From positions 558,001 to 622,000 of the forward strand of contig CAVZIJ010000003.1 in the NCBI GenBank assembly GCA_963775335.1: 64,000 nucleotides of DNA, written 5' to 3'. The notes beneath the pieces are model-generated. The model made no database searches, had not been told where the DNA came from, and saw only the letters and a list, made by a program, of their open reading frames with translations. This DNA comes from CAVQCX01 sp963775335 (GTDB lineage Bacteria > Pseudomonadota > Gammaproteobacteria > Chromatiales > Chromatiaceae). The translations under genes and the position numbers were made by a program. Shown piece by piece: positions 8,896-16,533 of the stretch (its first letter is position 1; every line of letters begins with the position of its first letter).

Positions 8896-9657
8896 TCAGG
8901 TCTGTGGCAGGGCCGCGGCCAGGGCGGACAGATGCGCGTGCTCGCTCCGGCTCAAACGATCGCGCAAGCGCAGAAGCTCTTCTCCATGCCGCTGGGCCGA
9001 TAGCCGGCCTCGCGCCAGCTCCAGCCGCAGATAGACGATATAGGTGGTGAGGGCGCCGAAGTCACAGGCCTTGCTGATCGCGGCGACATCCCCCGCAAGC
9101 CAGAGGTCCGAGGTCTCGCCGGGACCAGGAGGCGCCGCTGCAGGAAGCCCGAGCATCACGCCGACCTCAGCGAGCGGCGCAACCTGCGCGCCGGCATGGG
9201 AGCCCAGGACTTGCCCGAGGTACACCGGCGGGTCCGCGGGTCGTCCCTGCGCGCCGATGGCCCCATCCGCCCAGTTCCAGTACCGCGGCGAGGAAACGCC
9301 ATGGGCGAGCGCGCGGTATTGCAGCACCGACAGCTGCGGTGCCCTCCCGTCCCAGGACACAAGTGCGGGCATGCTGCGCTCAATCTGATGGAAGAACGCC
9401 TCGATCAGGGTCCGATCTTCATGCCGGGATGCCACCAGCGTCTCGACGTCGAGGCCGTCACCGTGACGCCTGACCAGGGTCAGGGCGGCGAGCCGACGCT
9501 GGTGTGCCGGTACTGGGTGCGCCTGGCCGGTGCGCTGGCGGGACCGGTGTTGCATCACCCGCACGACGTCGGCGTCGTCCAGGTCCTGCAGCCCGTAGAG
9601 CCGTCGACCACACTCCGGGTCCGGCACGGTCGCTATATCGAAGGCCATCAGGTTCAT
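8896..9657 (-). CDS. Predicted 3'-5' exonuclease related to the PolB exonuclease domain
   Basis: The start MNLMAFDIATVPD resembles the FDIET start of the PolB-type exonuclease family (DNA_pol_B_exo2), with Asp in the first acidic motif. The usual Glu appears as Ala (DIA), which would affect metal binding if the alignment holds. PALVSWDGRAPQLSVLQYRA matches the second motif, where families usually have a GFD or WNG block, and DFGALTTYIVYLRLELARG resembles the third, C-terminal motif. 253 residues from the ATG at 9657. The gene ends one base before rlmD begins, suggesting coupling. Role unknown; catalytic competence is uncertain. Confidence 0.7.
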   Translation of the reverse strand: MNLMAFDIATVPDPECGRRLYGLQDLDDADVVRVMQHRSRQRTGQAHPVPAHQRRLAALTLVRRHGDGLDVETLVASRHEDRTLIEAFFHQIERSMPALVSWDGRAPQLSVLQYRALAHGVSSPRYWNWADGAIGAQGRPADPPVYLGQVLGSHAGAQVAPLAEVGVMLGLPAAAPPGPGETSDLWLAGDVAAISKACDFGALTTYIVYLRLELARGRLSAQRHGEELLRLRDRLSRSEHAHLSALAAALPQT

Positions 9658-9896
9658 GCCCGCGTCCCCTCCTTCCGCCAATGGATGGCGGTGTACGCCC
9701 TGCGCTCGGGTCCATTAAGCGGGGGGCTGGCGCGAGGGTCGATGGGGGTCACAAGGCAAGACTTCCGGAAACCGTCTCCGGGGGCGCATCGAGCCCGGCT
9801 CGGCCGATCCTCCGCCTTGGGCGCGGATCCGGGGACAGAGCCGGCAAGCGGGCGTGCAGACCAAGTCCGAGGACTGCCCTTGGGGGGAATCATCGC

Positions 9897-10796
9897 CTAT
9901 TCCGCCGGAAAGACACCGGTGGAGAGATAGCGGTCGCCGCGGTCGCAGATGATGGCGACGATGACCGCATCCCGAATCTCCGCCGAAAGATGCAACGCGG
10001 CGGCCACGGCGCCCCCGGACGACACCCCGGCAAAGATGCCTTCGCGGGCGGCCAGCTCCCGGGTCAGGTGCTCGGCCTCGGCCTGGTCCACGTCGATGAT
10101 CCTGTCCACCCGCGCCGGGTCGTAGATCTTGGGCAGATAGGCCTGAGGCCAGCGCCGGATACCGGGGATGCTGGAGCCCTCGGTGGGCTGGACGCCGACG
10201 ATCTGAACGGACGGGCTCACCTCCTTCAGATACTGGGAGGTTCCCATGATCGTCCCGGTCGTACCCATGGAGCTGACGAAATGGGTGACGCGCCCGCCGG
10301 TATCGCGCCAGATCTCCGGGCCGGTCCCTTCATAGTGGGCGCGCGGGTTGTCCGGATTTGAGAACTGATCGAGGATCCGCCCGCGGCCTCGCGCCTCCAT
10401 GCTGCGGGCCTGGTCGATCGCCGCTTCCATGCTGCCCTCGCGCGGGGTGAGGACGATCTCCGCTCCAAAGGCGCGCATCACGGCCCGGCGTTCCGCGCTC
10501 ATGTGCTCGGGCATCACCAGGATCATGCGATAGCCCTTGATGGCCGCCGCCATGGCCAGCGCGATCCCGGTGTTGCCGCTGGTCGCCTCGATCAGCGTAT
10601 CCCCCGGGCGGATCTCGCCGCGCGCCTCCGCGTGCCTGATCATGGACAGCGCCGGACGGTCCTTGACCGAGCCAGCCGGATTGTTGCCCTCCAGCTTGAC
10701 CAGGATCTGGTTGCTGGTCTCGCCGGGCAGCCGCCGCAACCGCACGAGCGGGGTATTGCCGACGAAGGATTCGATGGTCGGAAGCTGGTCCTGCAT
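9897..10796 (-). CDS. cysM: Cysteine synthase B (O-acetylserine sulfhydrylase)
   Basis: PLP enzyme that makes cysteine from O-acetylserine and sulfide or thiosulfate. The PLP Lys lies in NNPAGSVKDRPAL, the substrate loop is EATSGNTGIALAMA, and the cofactor phosphate loop is GTTGTIMGTS. The C-terminus has GVSSGGAVAAAL. The length of 299 residues and the sequence around the active site are those of CysM rather than CysK. It is divergent from the sensor kinase gene at 10976, an arrangement familiar in Pseudomonas-like gammaproteobacteria with rlmD nearby. Confidence 0.93.
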   Translation of the reverse strand: MQDQLPTIESFVGNTPLVRLRRLPGETSNQILVKLEGNNPAGSVKDRPALSMIRHAEARGEIRPGDTLIEATSGNTGIALAMAAAIKGYRMILVMPEHMSAERRAVMRAFGAEIVLTPREGSMEAAIDQARSMEARGRGRILDQFSNPDNPRAHYEGTGPEIWRDTGGRVTHFVSSMGTTGTIMGTSQYLKEVSPSVQIVGVQPTEGSSIPGIRRWPQAYLPKIYDPARVDRIIDVDQAEAEHLTRELAAREGIFAGVSSGGAVAAALHLSAEIRDAVIVAIICDRGDRYLSTGVFPAE

Positions 10797-10975
10797 GGTG
10801 GGGTCCGATTCTTGAAGGGATGTCGTGCGCTGTGCCGATCATAGCCAGGTCCGGCTGCGCGGGATGGGCCGGGCAACCGGCCCGGTGACTCCGGCGCACC
10901 GGGCATCGACGATATACTCAGTTCCTCATCTGTGGCAAATCCCCAAGTGGCGCGCGCGACGGGAAAGCACAAGGC

Positions 10976-13333
10976 ATGAAGCTGCGAATTTTCGCCCTGG
11001 GTCTGATCCCCGCTGCGGCGGCCACGGCGCTGTATGCGATAAGCCCCGCTTCTCGCTGGCTCATCGCCGGCTCTCTGGCGCTGGCGGCGGTGCTGGCATG
11101 GGGGCTTGCCCGCCCGTTGAGCCGCCGACTCGAGGCGGTGCACGCCGTGCTGCAGCGCCTGGTCGAGGGCGAATGGTCCGCACGTGTTGCGGAGAGCCGT
11201 TTCGACGCGTCCGGCGGTATCGCCCGAGACGTGAATGCGCTCGGTCGGGCGCTGGAGGAGACCAGCACGCGGATGAGATCAGAGATTGAGGAAACCACCT
11301 CCGATCTGCGCCAGACCATGGAGGCGCTGGAGATTCGCAATGTCGAGCTGGACCTGGCCCGCAAGCGTGCACTCGAAGCGAGCCGAGCCAAGTCCGAGTT
11401 TCTGGCCAGCATGAGCCACGAGATCCGTACACCGCTCAACGGCATCACGGGATTCTCCAGCCTTTTGGCCAAGACGAGCCTCACGGCCGATCAGCTCGAC
11501 TATGTGGAGACGATCTCGCGCTCATCTCTCGACCTGCTCGACATCGTCAACGACATCCTGGATTTCTCCAAGCTCGAATCGGGCAAGCTGAACATCGAGC
11601 GCGAATTCTTCGACTTTCGCGAGTGTCTCGACGAGGCCATCGCGTTCATGGCTCCCCAGGCCCATGCCAAAGGCCTGGAGCTGGTGCTGATGATCTATAA
11701 CGACTTGCCCGACTTTCTGGTCGGAGATCCCAGCCGCATCCGCCAGATCCTCATGAATCTGGTCGGCAACGCCGTCAAGTTCACCCCCCACGGAGAGATC
11801 GCAGTGAGGGCTATGTTGCTGGAGGAGCATGCGCGCGGCTGCAGCCTGGAGATCAGCGTGAGCGATACCGGGATCGGTATCCCCGCCGAGCTCCAGCCCG
11901 ACCTGTTTCTGCCATTCAACCAAAGCAACTTCAATACCAGCCGGATGTACGGGGGGAGCGGACTGGGTCTGAGCATCTGCCGCAAGCTGGTCCAGTCCAT
12001 GGGAGGCACCATTGCGGTTGAGAGCCGGGAGCGCCAAGGCTCCGTGTTCCGCTTCACCCTCCCCATGGACAAGCCGGCCTCGGACGAGCTGCCTCGCGCC
12101 CCGCTGTTCAAACAGGCGGGCACGCCGGTTGCTGTCTTGGACTCCAACCGCCTTTCGGCCGCGTGCATCCGGGGACGGCTGGAGCACGCGGGCCTGCAGG
12201 TCGGCGTGCTCGGCGGTCTCGATGATCTGCAGGCCCCGGGCTTGCCGGCGGGGGCGCCCGTGGTACTCGGCTTTTCGCCCGCGGAGCTCCGCTCCGGCCG
12301 GGTGGCTCAGGCGTTGGCCGCCCTGGGCGCCCCGGGGTCGCGCCCTACCCTCGTGCTGCTCGGCAGCTCCGATAGGGCGGAGCTCGACTGGGTCGTCCAG
12401 CTGGGTGCCGATCGTTGTATCTCGAAGCCCGCCAGCCAGGTTTCCCTGCTCGAGGCGCTCGAGTCGCTGATCGCCACGAGCCAGGTCCGGCGGCGCGAGG
12501 TAACCGCCCGCACGACGGCCCCCCCGAGGCTGTCTCACCGGCACTTTCTGGTGGCCGATGACAATCCGGTCAACCTCAAGCTCATCACCGCCTTGCTGGC
12601 CAGCAGCGGCGCTCATGTCACCCAGGCTACTAACGGGCGGGAGGTTCTGGAGCTGCTTGATACCGTGCGCTTCGACCTGCTGCTGCTGGACATCCACATG
12701 CCCGAGATGGACGGATTGCGCGCCACCGCGATCATCCGTGAGCGCGAACGGGGCTCCTCCACCAGGATCCCGATCATCGCACTGACCGCCGATGCGGCCC
12801 CAACGAATCAAGGGCGGGCCTTTCGGGCTGGCGTAGACGATGTGCTGGTGAAACCGGTCGATGAAGGACGACTGTGGGGCCTGATCACCCGGCTCCTCGG
12901 CGCGGGGGCGCTGACGATAGAAGAGGACCTCAATCAAGCGACAGAGCCGGTCCCGAGCGAGGCTGCGCCTTGCTCCGACGAGCAGGTCATTTGCGACAGG
13001 GAGAATGCCGTGCGCATCGCGGGAGGGAACCGCGAGCTCGCCGAGGAGATGTTCGAGATGCTGGTAAACGGGCTTCCCGACGAGCTGCAACAGCTGCGCC
13101 AATACGTGCGGCAGCGCAACTGGGAGGGGCTCTGCGCGGCGGCGCATCGCCTCAAGGGCTCCACTGCCGTGTGCAGCGTCCCGGCGCTGCATGCGTCCGT
13201 GAGCGGGTTGTTCCGCGCGGGCCAGCAGAAGGCCTTTGACGAGGCCCTCGCCTGGATGGACCGCGCCGACTCGGATGCTCGGGCGCTGCAGCGATTGATC
13301 AAACAGGCTCCGGTATCGCCGACCGAGCCCTAG
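10976..13333 (+). CDS. Hybrid sensor histidine kinase of the BarA/GacS type
   Basis: 785 residues. Two membrane segments (about 5-22 and 27-44) are separated by only a few residues, so there is almost no periplasmic sensor. A HAMP-like linker and coiled coil follow (about 45-140), then the HisKA box ASMSHEIRTPLNGI with phospho-acceptor His148. The ATPase domain has NLVGNAVKFTPHG, SDTGIGIP and GGSGLGLSICRKLV. A first receiver-like domain (about 378-495) lacks the phospho-Asp and looks degenerate. A second receiver (about 520-640) is complete: VADDNPVNLKLI, LLLLDIHMPEMDG, LVKPVD. The HPt domain carries AAHRLKGSTAV. In relatives it phosphorylates GacA/UvrY to control small RNAs of the Csr/Rsm system. 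Divergent from cysM. Confidence 0.92.
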   Translation: MKLRIFALGLIPAAAATALYAISPASRWLIAGSLALAAVLAWGLARPLSRRLEAVHAVLQRLVEGEWSARVAESRFDASGGIARDVNALGRALEETSTRMRSEIEETTSDLRQTMEALEIRNVELDLARKRALEASRAKSEFLASMSHEIRTPLNGITGFSSLLAKTSLTADQLDYVETISRSSLDLLDIVNDILDFSKLESGKLNIEREFFDFRECLDEAIAFMAPQAHAKGLELVLMIYNDLPDFLVGDPSRIRQILMNLVGNAVKFTPHGEIAVRAMLLEEHARGCSLEISVSDTGIGIPAELQPDLFLPFNQSNFNTSRMYGGSGLGLSICRKLVQSMGGTIAVESRERQGSVFRFTLPMDKPASDELPRAPLFKQAGTPVAVLDSNRLSAACIRGRLEHAGLQVGVLGGLDDLQAPGLPAGAPVVLGFSPAELRSGRVAQALAALGAPGSRPTLVLLGSSDRAELDWVVQLGADRCISKPASQVSLLEALESLIATSQVRRREVTARTTAPPRLSHRHFLVADDNPVNLKLITALLASSGAHVTQATNGREVLELLDTVRFDLLLLDIHMPEMDGLRATAIIRERERGSSTRIPIIALTADAAPTNQGRAFRAGVDDVLVKPVDEGRLWGLITRLLGAGALTIEEDLNQATEPVPSEAAPCSDEQVICDRENAVRIAGGNRELAEEMFEMLVNGLPDELQQLRQYVRQRNWEGLCAAAHRLKGSTAVCSVPALHASVSGLFRAGQQKAFDEALAWMDRADSDARALQRLIKQAPVSPTEP

Positions 13334-13564
13334 CCCAGCGCCTTCGTCTGGGCGCCCGCGGGGTACGCGTCCAGCATTCCTGCCAGCGTCGAGGTTCTGG
13401 CCGCGTCGCGGGCGCCGTCGCGGGCATCGGACTGCCGGACGAGATTTTGGACGTTCCGGCCGGAAGCCCTGTCAAGTACTTCTCGAATGACTTTCCGGGG
13501 ACCCGATATCGTTACGGGCGGCCTTCAAACAACGACCCCTCGGTCCGCAGGGACAGGCAGCCGC

Positions 13565-14410
13565 TTAATCTTCCGACACCTGAATTTCCACGGTGTAGTC
13601 GAGCGTGCTGCTCGCTCCCTCTGCGCTAAAACTCCCGCTTACCGGCAGGGTGTCGCGGGAGCTCGCCGCCGCCGCGATGGTCACATGCGTGTCGGCCACC
13701 GCCTCCCCATGGGTGGGATCGAATCCGCGCCAGCCGGCGCCGGGCAGATACACTTCCGGCCAGGCATGCAGATCACGTCGCTCGTTTCGGAGATCGCCCT
13801 TCTGGTAGCCACTGGCGAAGCGTGCGGCAATCCCCTCAGCCCGACAGCAATCGACGAACAACACGGCCAGATCTCGACATGCCCCGCGGCGACTCTGCAA
13901 GGTGAAAGCCGGGCTTTGTGGAGCGCCCGTATCACGATGCACAGGGTTAAACTCGGCAAACAGCTGGCGGTTCAGGCGATCGAGAAAGCCCAACGTGTCG
14001 CGTTTGACTTCCAGACTGAGTTTGGCGGCGAAGGCGGTAACTGCATCGTCGCGTTCGATACGCTCCAGATAGGCCCGCGCACAGATAACGTCATGCTCAT
14101 GGTCGATGGGCAAAACCGCACCTTCCGACGCCAGTATGAAATCGAAGGCATTGTATCGCAAGGTTTCGACCTGCATGGTCACATCGATGTCTAAATAGTC
14201 CGTTTCCTCCTCGAACCAGACCTGGGTCGCCCGGTTTCCCTCGAGATCGAGATGTTCATTGCGCCCCACCGGCATCGGGGTGATGTTGAGCTGATGGTCG
14301 ATGACTCGCTGCGCCCCATCGTCGCGAGGGTTGAAACGCAGCCGCTGCGGGCTTAACCGCACCGGATGCGAATAGCGGTAGTGTGTGTGATGGCGGATTG
14401 TGAAGTGCAT
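13565..14410 (-). CDS. Transglutaminase-like cysteine peptidase family protein
   Basis: 281 residues with the bacterial transglutaminase N-terminal region (MHFTIRHHTHYRYSHPVRLS, QRLRFNPR) and a core with the Cys-His-Asp triad: SRRGACRDLAVLF (Cys), DLHAWPEVYLPG (His) and FDPTHGE (Asp). No signal peptide is seen. Homologues often occur with circularly permuted ATP-grasp and alpha-E proteins in a predicted peptide-modification system, but those partners are not in this window. The gene stands alone: about 230 bp to the kinase gene on one side and 285 bp to the toxin gene on the other. Confidence 0.88.
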   Translation of the reverse strand: MHFTIRHHTHYRYSHPVRLSPQRLRFNPRDDGAQRVIDHQLNITPMPVGRNEHLDLEGNRATQVWFEEETDYLDIDVTMQVETLRYNAFDFILASEGAVLPIDHEHDVICARAYLERIERDDAVTAFAAKLSLEVKRDTLGFLDRLNRQLFAEFNPVHRDTGAPQSPAFTLQSRRGACRDLAVLFVDCCRAEGIAARFASGYQKGDLRNERRDLHAWPEVYLPGAGWRGFDPTHGEAVADTHVTIAAAASSRDTLPVSGSFSAEGASSTLDYTVEIQVSED

Positions 14411-14695
14411 AAAAATGCCTTAACGGAATGATCGGTAAATTCGAACACGGGTGCGCTTGGCTCCAGTTTGTACTCCTCGCGTGCGATCCATTGCTGGGCA
14501 CCGCTGCGGGGCCGTAACATATTACTTGTCTCAAAGTTATCACGACGCTGTACCGCAGGTGTTTCCCGTCAGCCGAGGCTGGAATGCTCGCAGATATGTC
14601 GCGACTACGGTGAGACTATTAATAAGTACAAGTGGACGGGGCTGACGGCGTAGAGGAACAGGATGCGCGTTTGCTCGAACATGATGGAGGCTTCC

Positions 14696-15121
14696 TTATC
14701 GAGTTTCGTCGAATACGACCAAGGCGATGCGTCCAGCCGCAGCCCTGGCCAGCCTCATATCCCTGGTCCAGAGCTCGTCACAGCCGGAAAGGATGGCGGC
14801 GGCCAGATGCAGTGCGTCGGGGGTCTTGAGGCCGTGTTGCGCGCGCACTTCCGTGGCGAGGTCGAACACAGCCCCGCTCATGGGTGCATACCCGCAATCC
14901 GGCAGGCCGAAAAAGGCATCGTAGCGGGCAAGCAGTCGCTGGTCCTGTTGTCGCAGGGGCAAGACCCGGCATTCCATGCGCGTCAGGTCGGAGAACACGG
15001 GGACGGTGTTGTCCCCCGTGGCGTGAAACAGGGCGGCTTCCACGCGGGGGCACAGGGTCGGATGGCGCTCCACGTAGTAGATCGCCACACAGGCATCGAG
15101 ATAGGCACGCCGCACGTTCAA
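14696..15121 (-). CDS. vapC: PIN-domain toxin, VapC-like
   Basis: PIN-fold ribonuclease with the first acidic motif YLDACVAIYYVE, the central Glu in LTRMECRV, and the later acidic positions in KTPDALHLAAA and LWTRDMRL. About 140 residues. The start is either a TTG at 15121 overlapping the antitoxin stop, or a GTG at 15115 (MRRAYLDAC), which better matches family starts. It is the last gene of the run that begins with the CARF gene at 21933, so toxin expression is probably tied to the type III CRISPR operon. Toxin activity is inferred from family membership. Confidence 0.85.
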   Translation of the reverse strand: MNVRRAYLDACVAIYYVERHPTLCPRVEAALFHATGDNTVPVFSDLTRMECRVLPLRQQDQRLLARYDAFFGLPDCGYAPMSGAVFDLATEVRAQHGLKTPDALHLAAAILSGCDELWTRDMRLARAAAGRIALVVFDETR

Positions 15122-15360
15122 CCCCAGGAGGCCCGTTCGTCTTCGATCTGACGGTCCATCTCTTCCCTGCTGCGCTGGCTGGCGGGCTGCTGCTTGAGCC
15201 AGTCATCGAATTCACGCAGAGAGGCGAAGGCCCCGGGCTGGGCCGCCGCCTCCGGGAAAAGGACGATGACTTCCACATCCCCTTCCGGCATGTCGGGAGG
15301 CAAAGGCACGACCAGGGGCTGGTTGGGTGTGACATGGGCCTTTATTCGATGGGCGCGCAT
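15118..15360 (-). CDS. Antitoxin partner of the adjacent PIN toxin
   Basis: An 80-residue protein: MRAHRIKAHVTPNQPLVVPL, then PEGDVEVIVLFPE, a middle helix FASLREFDDWLKQQ, and an acidic C-terminus EEMDRQIEDERASWG. The N-terminal strand region followed by a charged helical tail is the usual plan of short antitoxins that pair with PIN toxins. Its stop overlaps the start of the PIN gene, and its start is 12 bases after the cmr3 stop. It therefore appears to be translated from the same transcript as the Cmr genes. Confidence 0.75.
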   Translation of the reverse strand: MRAHRIKAHVTPNQPLVVPLPPDMPEGDVEVIVLFPEAAAQPGAFASLREFDDWLKQQPASQRSREEMDRQIEDERASWG

Positions 15361-15372
15361 GGTTCATCTCCT

Positions 15373-16533
15373 TCAGTTTTGCGGCCACGCCGCCAGCAAT
15401 GCGTTGTTGTAACCTTCAGCGCGGCGGCTCGAGTGGCTCGAGTGGCTCGAGTCGGGATTATGCGGCCACAGGCCGCCGGCAACCCACTCGGCAAGCTTGT
15501 CGGCGTCGCCTTCGAATCCTTCGAGCCAGTACACAGCCCCGGCCGGAGTGACCCGCTCGGCCGCCTTGGGCTTCCTGTTGGCCAGGTCCCAGCCGGAGAT
15601 CACCTCGAAACGGGGCACCGCAGCGCAGACGAGCTTCGCCTTCAAGTCCTCGGGGACCGGCGGCCGCCAACCGTCGGGGAACAGGCCTGGCGTGAGCAGG
15701 ACGAGCTTGAACCGGCGGGTTTGCCGGATGGCCTCCAGGGGCGAGGGCCAGGCCGGGGTCGGCATGGCCGCCATGGCGGCAGCGCGCCCGTCGCCCCCCA
15801 GGCGCAGGAAGCCGGTCTCCGGCAAACGGGCACCCACGCCCTCCACCTGCACCGCCAGTCCAACGGCCAGACCACCAAGCTCCGGCTGGCGGGCGACGGT
15901 ATGCTCGACGGTGAACAGCTTGCCGTCCTCCGCTGTGCGGGAGCCGCGCGACAGGCCGATGCCCACCCGCGCCTCGCGGCCCCAGAGCTCGGATTGCCGG
16001 ACCAGGTGCGCCGCCGTGACCGGCTGCCCGGCGAGATAGGCAGTGATACCCTCTTCGGACAGCAGCCAACCGTCTTCCGGCTTGGCCGCCGCGGGTTGGC
16101 GCAGGATGGCGGCCAGAGGCAGATCGGCAGGGATACTGGCGGATACGCCGTCGGGCAGAGGTTGAGGCTCTAGGATGCGAGCCACTCGGCCGTCCTCGAA
16201 GACCAGCAGGTCGGCGGGCAGGGGCATCAGCAGGCGCACTTTGCCGGAGACATCCCTGCAGGCCGGGTAGAGGCCGTGGAGCGCGAAGTCGCCGGGTACC
16301 TTGGGTGTGCCCAGGATGCGGTGGAGCTCCGAATCCGTCAGCCGCTGGTTGTCGCGGGCGAAGCCCTCGATCTCCCCATGGGCCTGGGTGAGCAACAGGG
16401 AGCGCAACGCCCCGGCGAGAACGGAAGGCCGGGGCGGAAATCCGGATTCGCCGAAGTCGCCGGCGGCACCGAACAACCTGTTGCCACGCAGCGAAAGGGT
16501 GTCCACGGGATGGACGAAGCGCCAGGTGCTCAT
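15373..16533 (-). CDS. cmr3: Type III-B CRISPR RAMP protein Cmr3
   Basis: 386 residues. MSTWRFVHPVDTLSLRGNRL with GFPPRPSVLAGALRSLLL is the RAMP N-terminal pattern of Cmr3, which in the Cmr complex contacts the crRNA 5' tag and Cas10. VGIGLSRGSRTAEDGKLFTV and TGFLRLGGDGRAA match conserved Cmr3 blocks, and RRAEGYNNALLA is the usual C-terminal signature. Residues DSSHSSHSSRR just before it come from a short tandem repeat (about 15425-15455). Its start overlaps the cas10 stop by 4 bases. cmr4, cmr5 and cmr6 do not follow; a toxin-antitoxin pair does. Confidence 0.9.
   Translation of the reverse strand: MSTWRFVHPVDTLSLRGNRLFGAAGDFGESGFPPRPSVLAGALRSLLLTQAHGEIEGFARDNQRLTDSELHRILGTPKVPGDFALHGLYPACRDVSGKVRLLMPLPADLLVFEDGRVARILEPQPLPDGVSASIPADLPLAAILRQPAAAKPEDGWLLSEEGITAYLAGQPVTAAHLVRQSELWGREARVGIGLSRGSRTAEDGKLFTVEHTVARQPELGGLAVGLAVQVEGVGARLPETGFLRLGGDGRAAAMAAMPTPAWPSPLEAIRQTRRFKLVLLTPGLFPDGWRPPVPEDLKAKLVCAAVPRFEVISGWDLANRKPKAAERVTPAGAVYWLEGFEGDADKLAEWVAGGLWPHNPDSSHSSHSSRRAEGYNNALLAAWPQN

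Noticed and set aside
11522..13192. A 556-codon open frame on the minus strand
   Set aside because: It lies opposite the sensor kinase gene, which has intact histidine kinase, receiver and HPt motifs. High G+C makes the antisense frame open.
15418..15460. Tandem GTGGCTCGA as a CRISPR or phase-variation array
   Set aside because: Only three short units, in frame within cmr3; too short for an array and not frame-changing.
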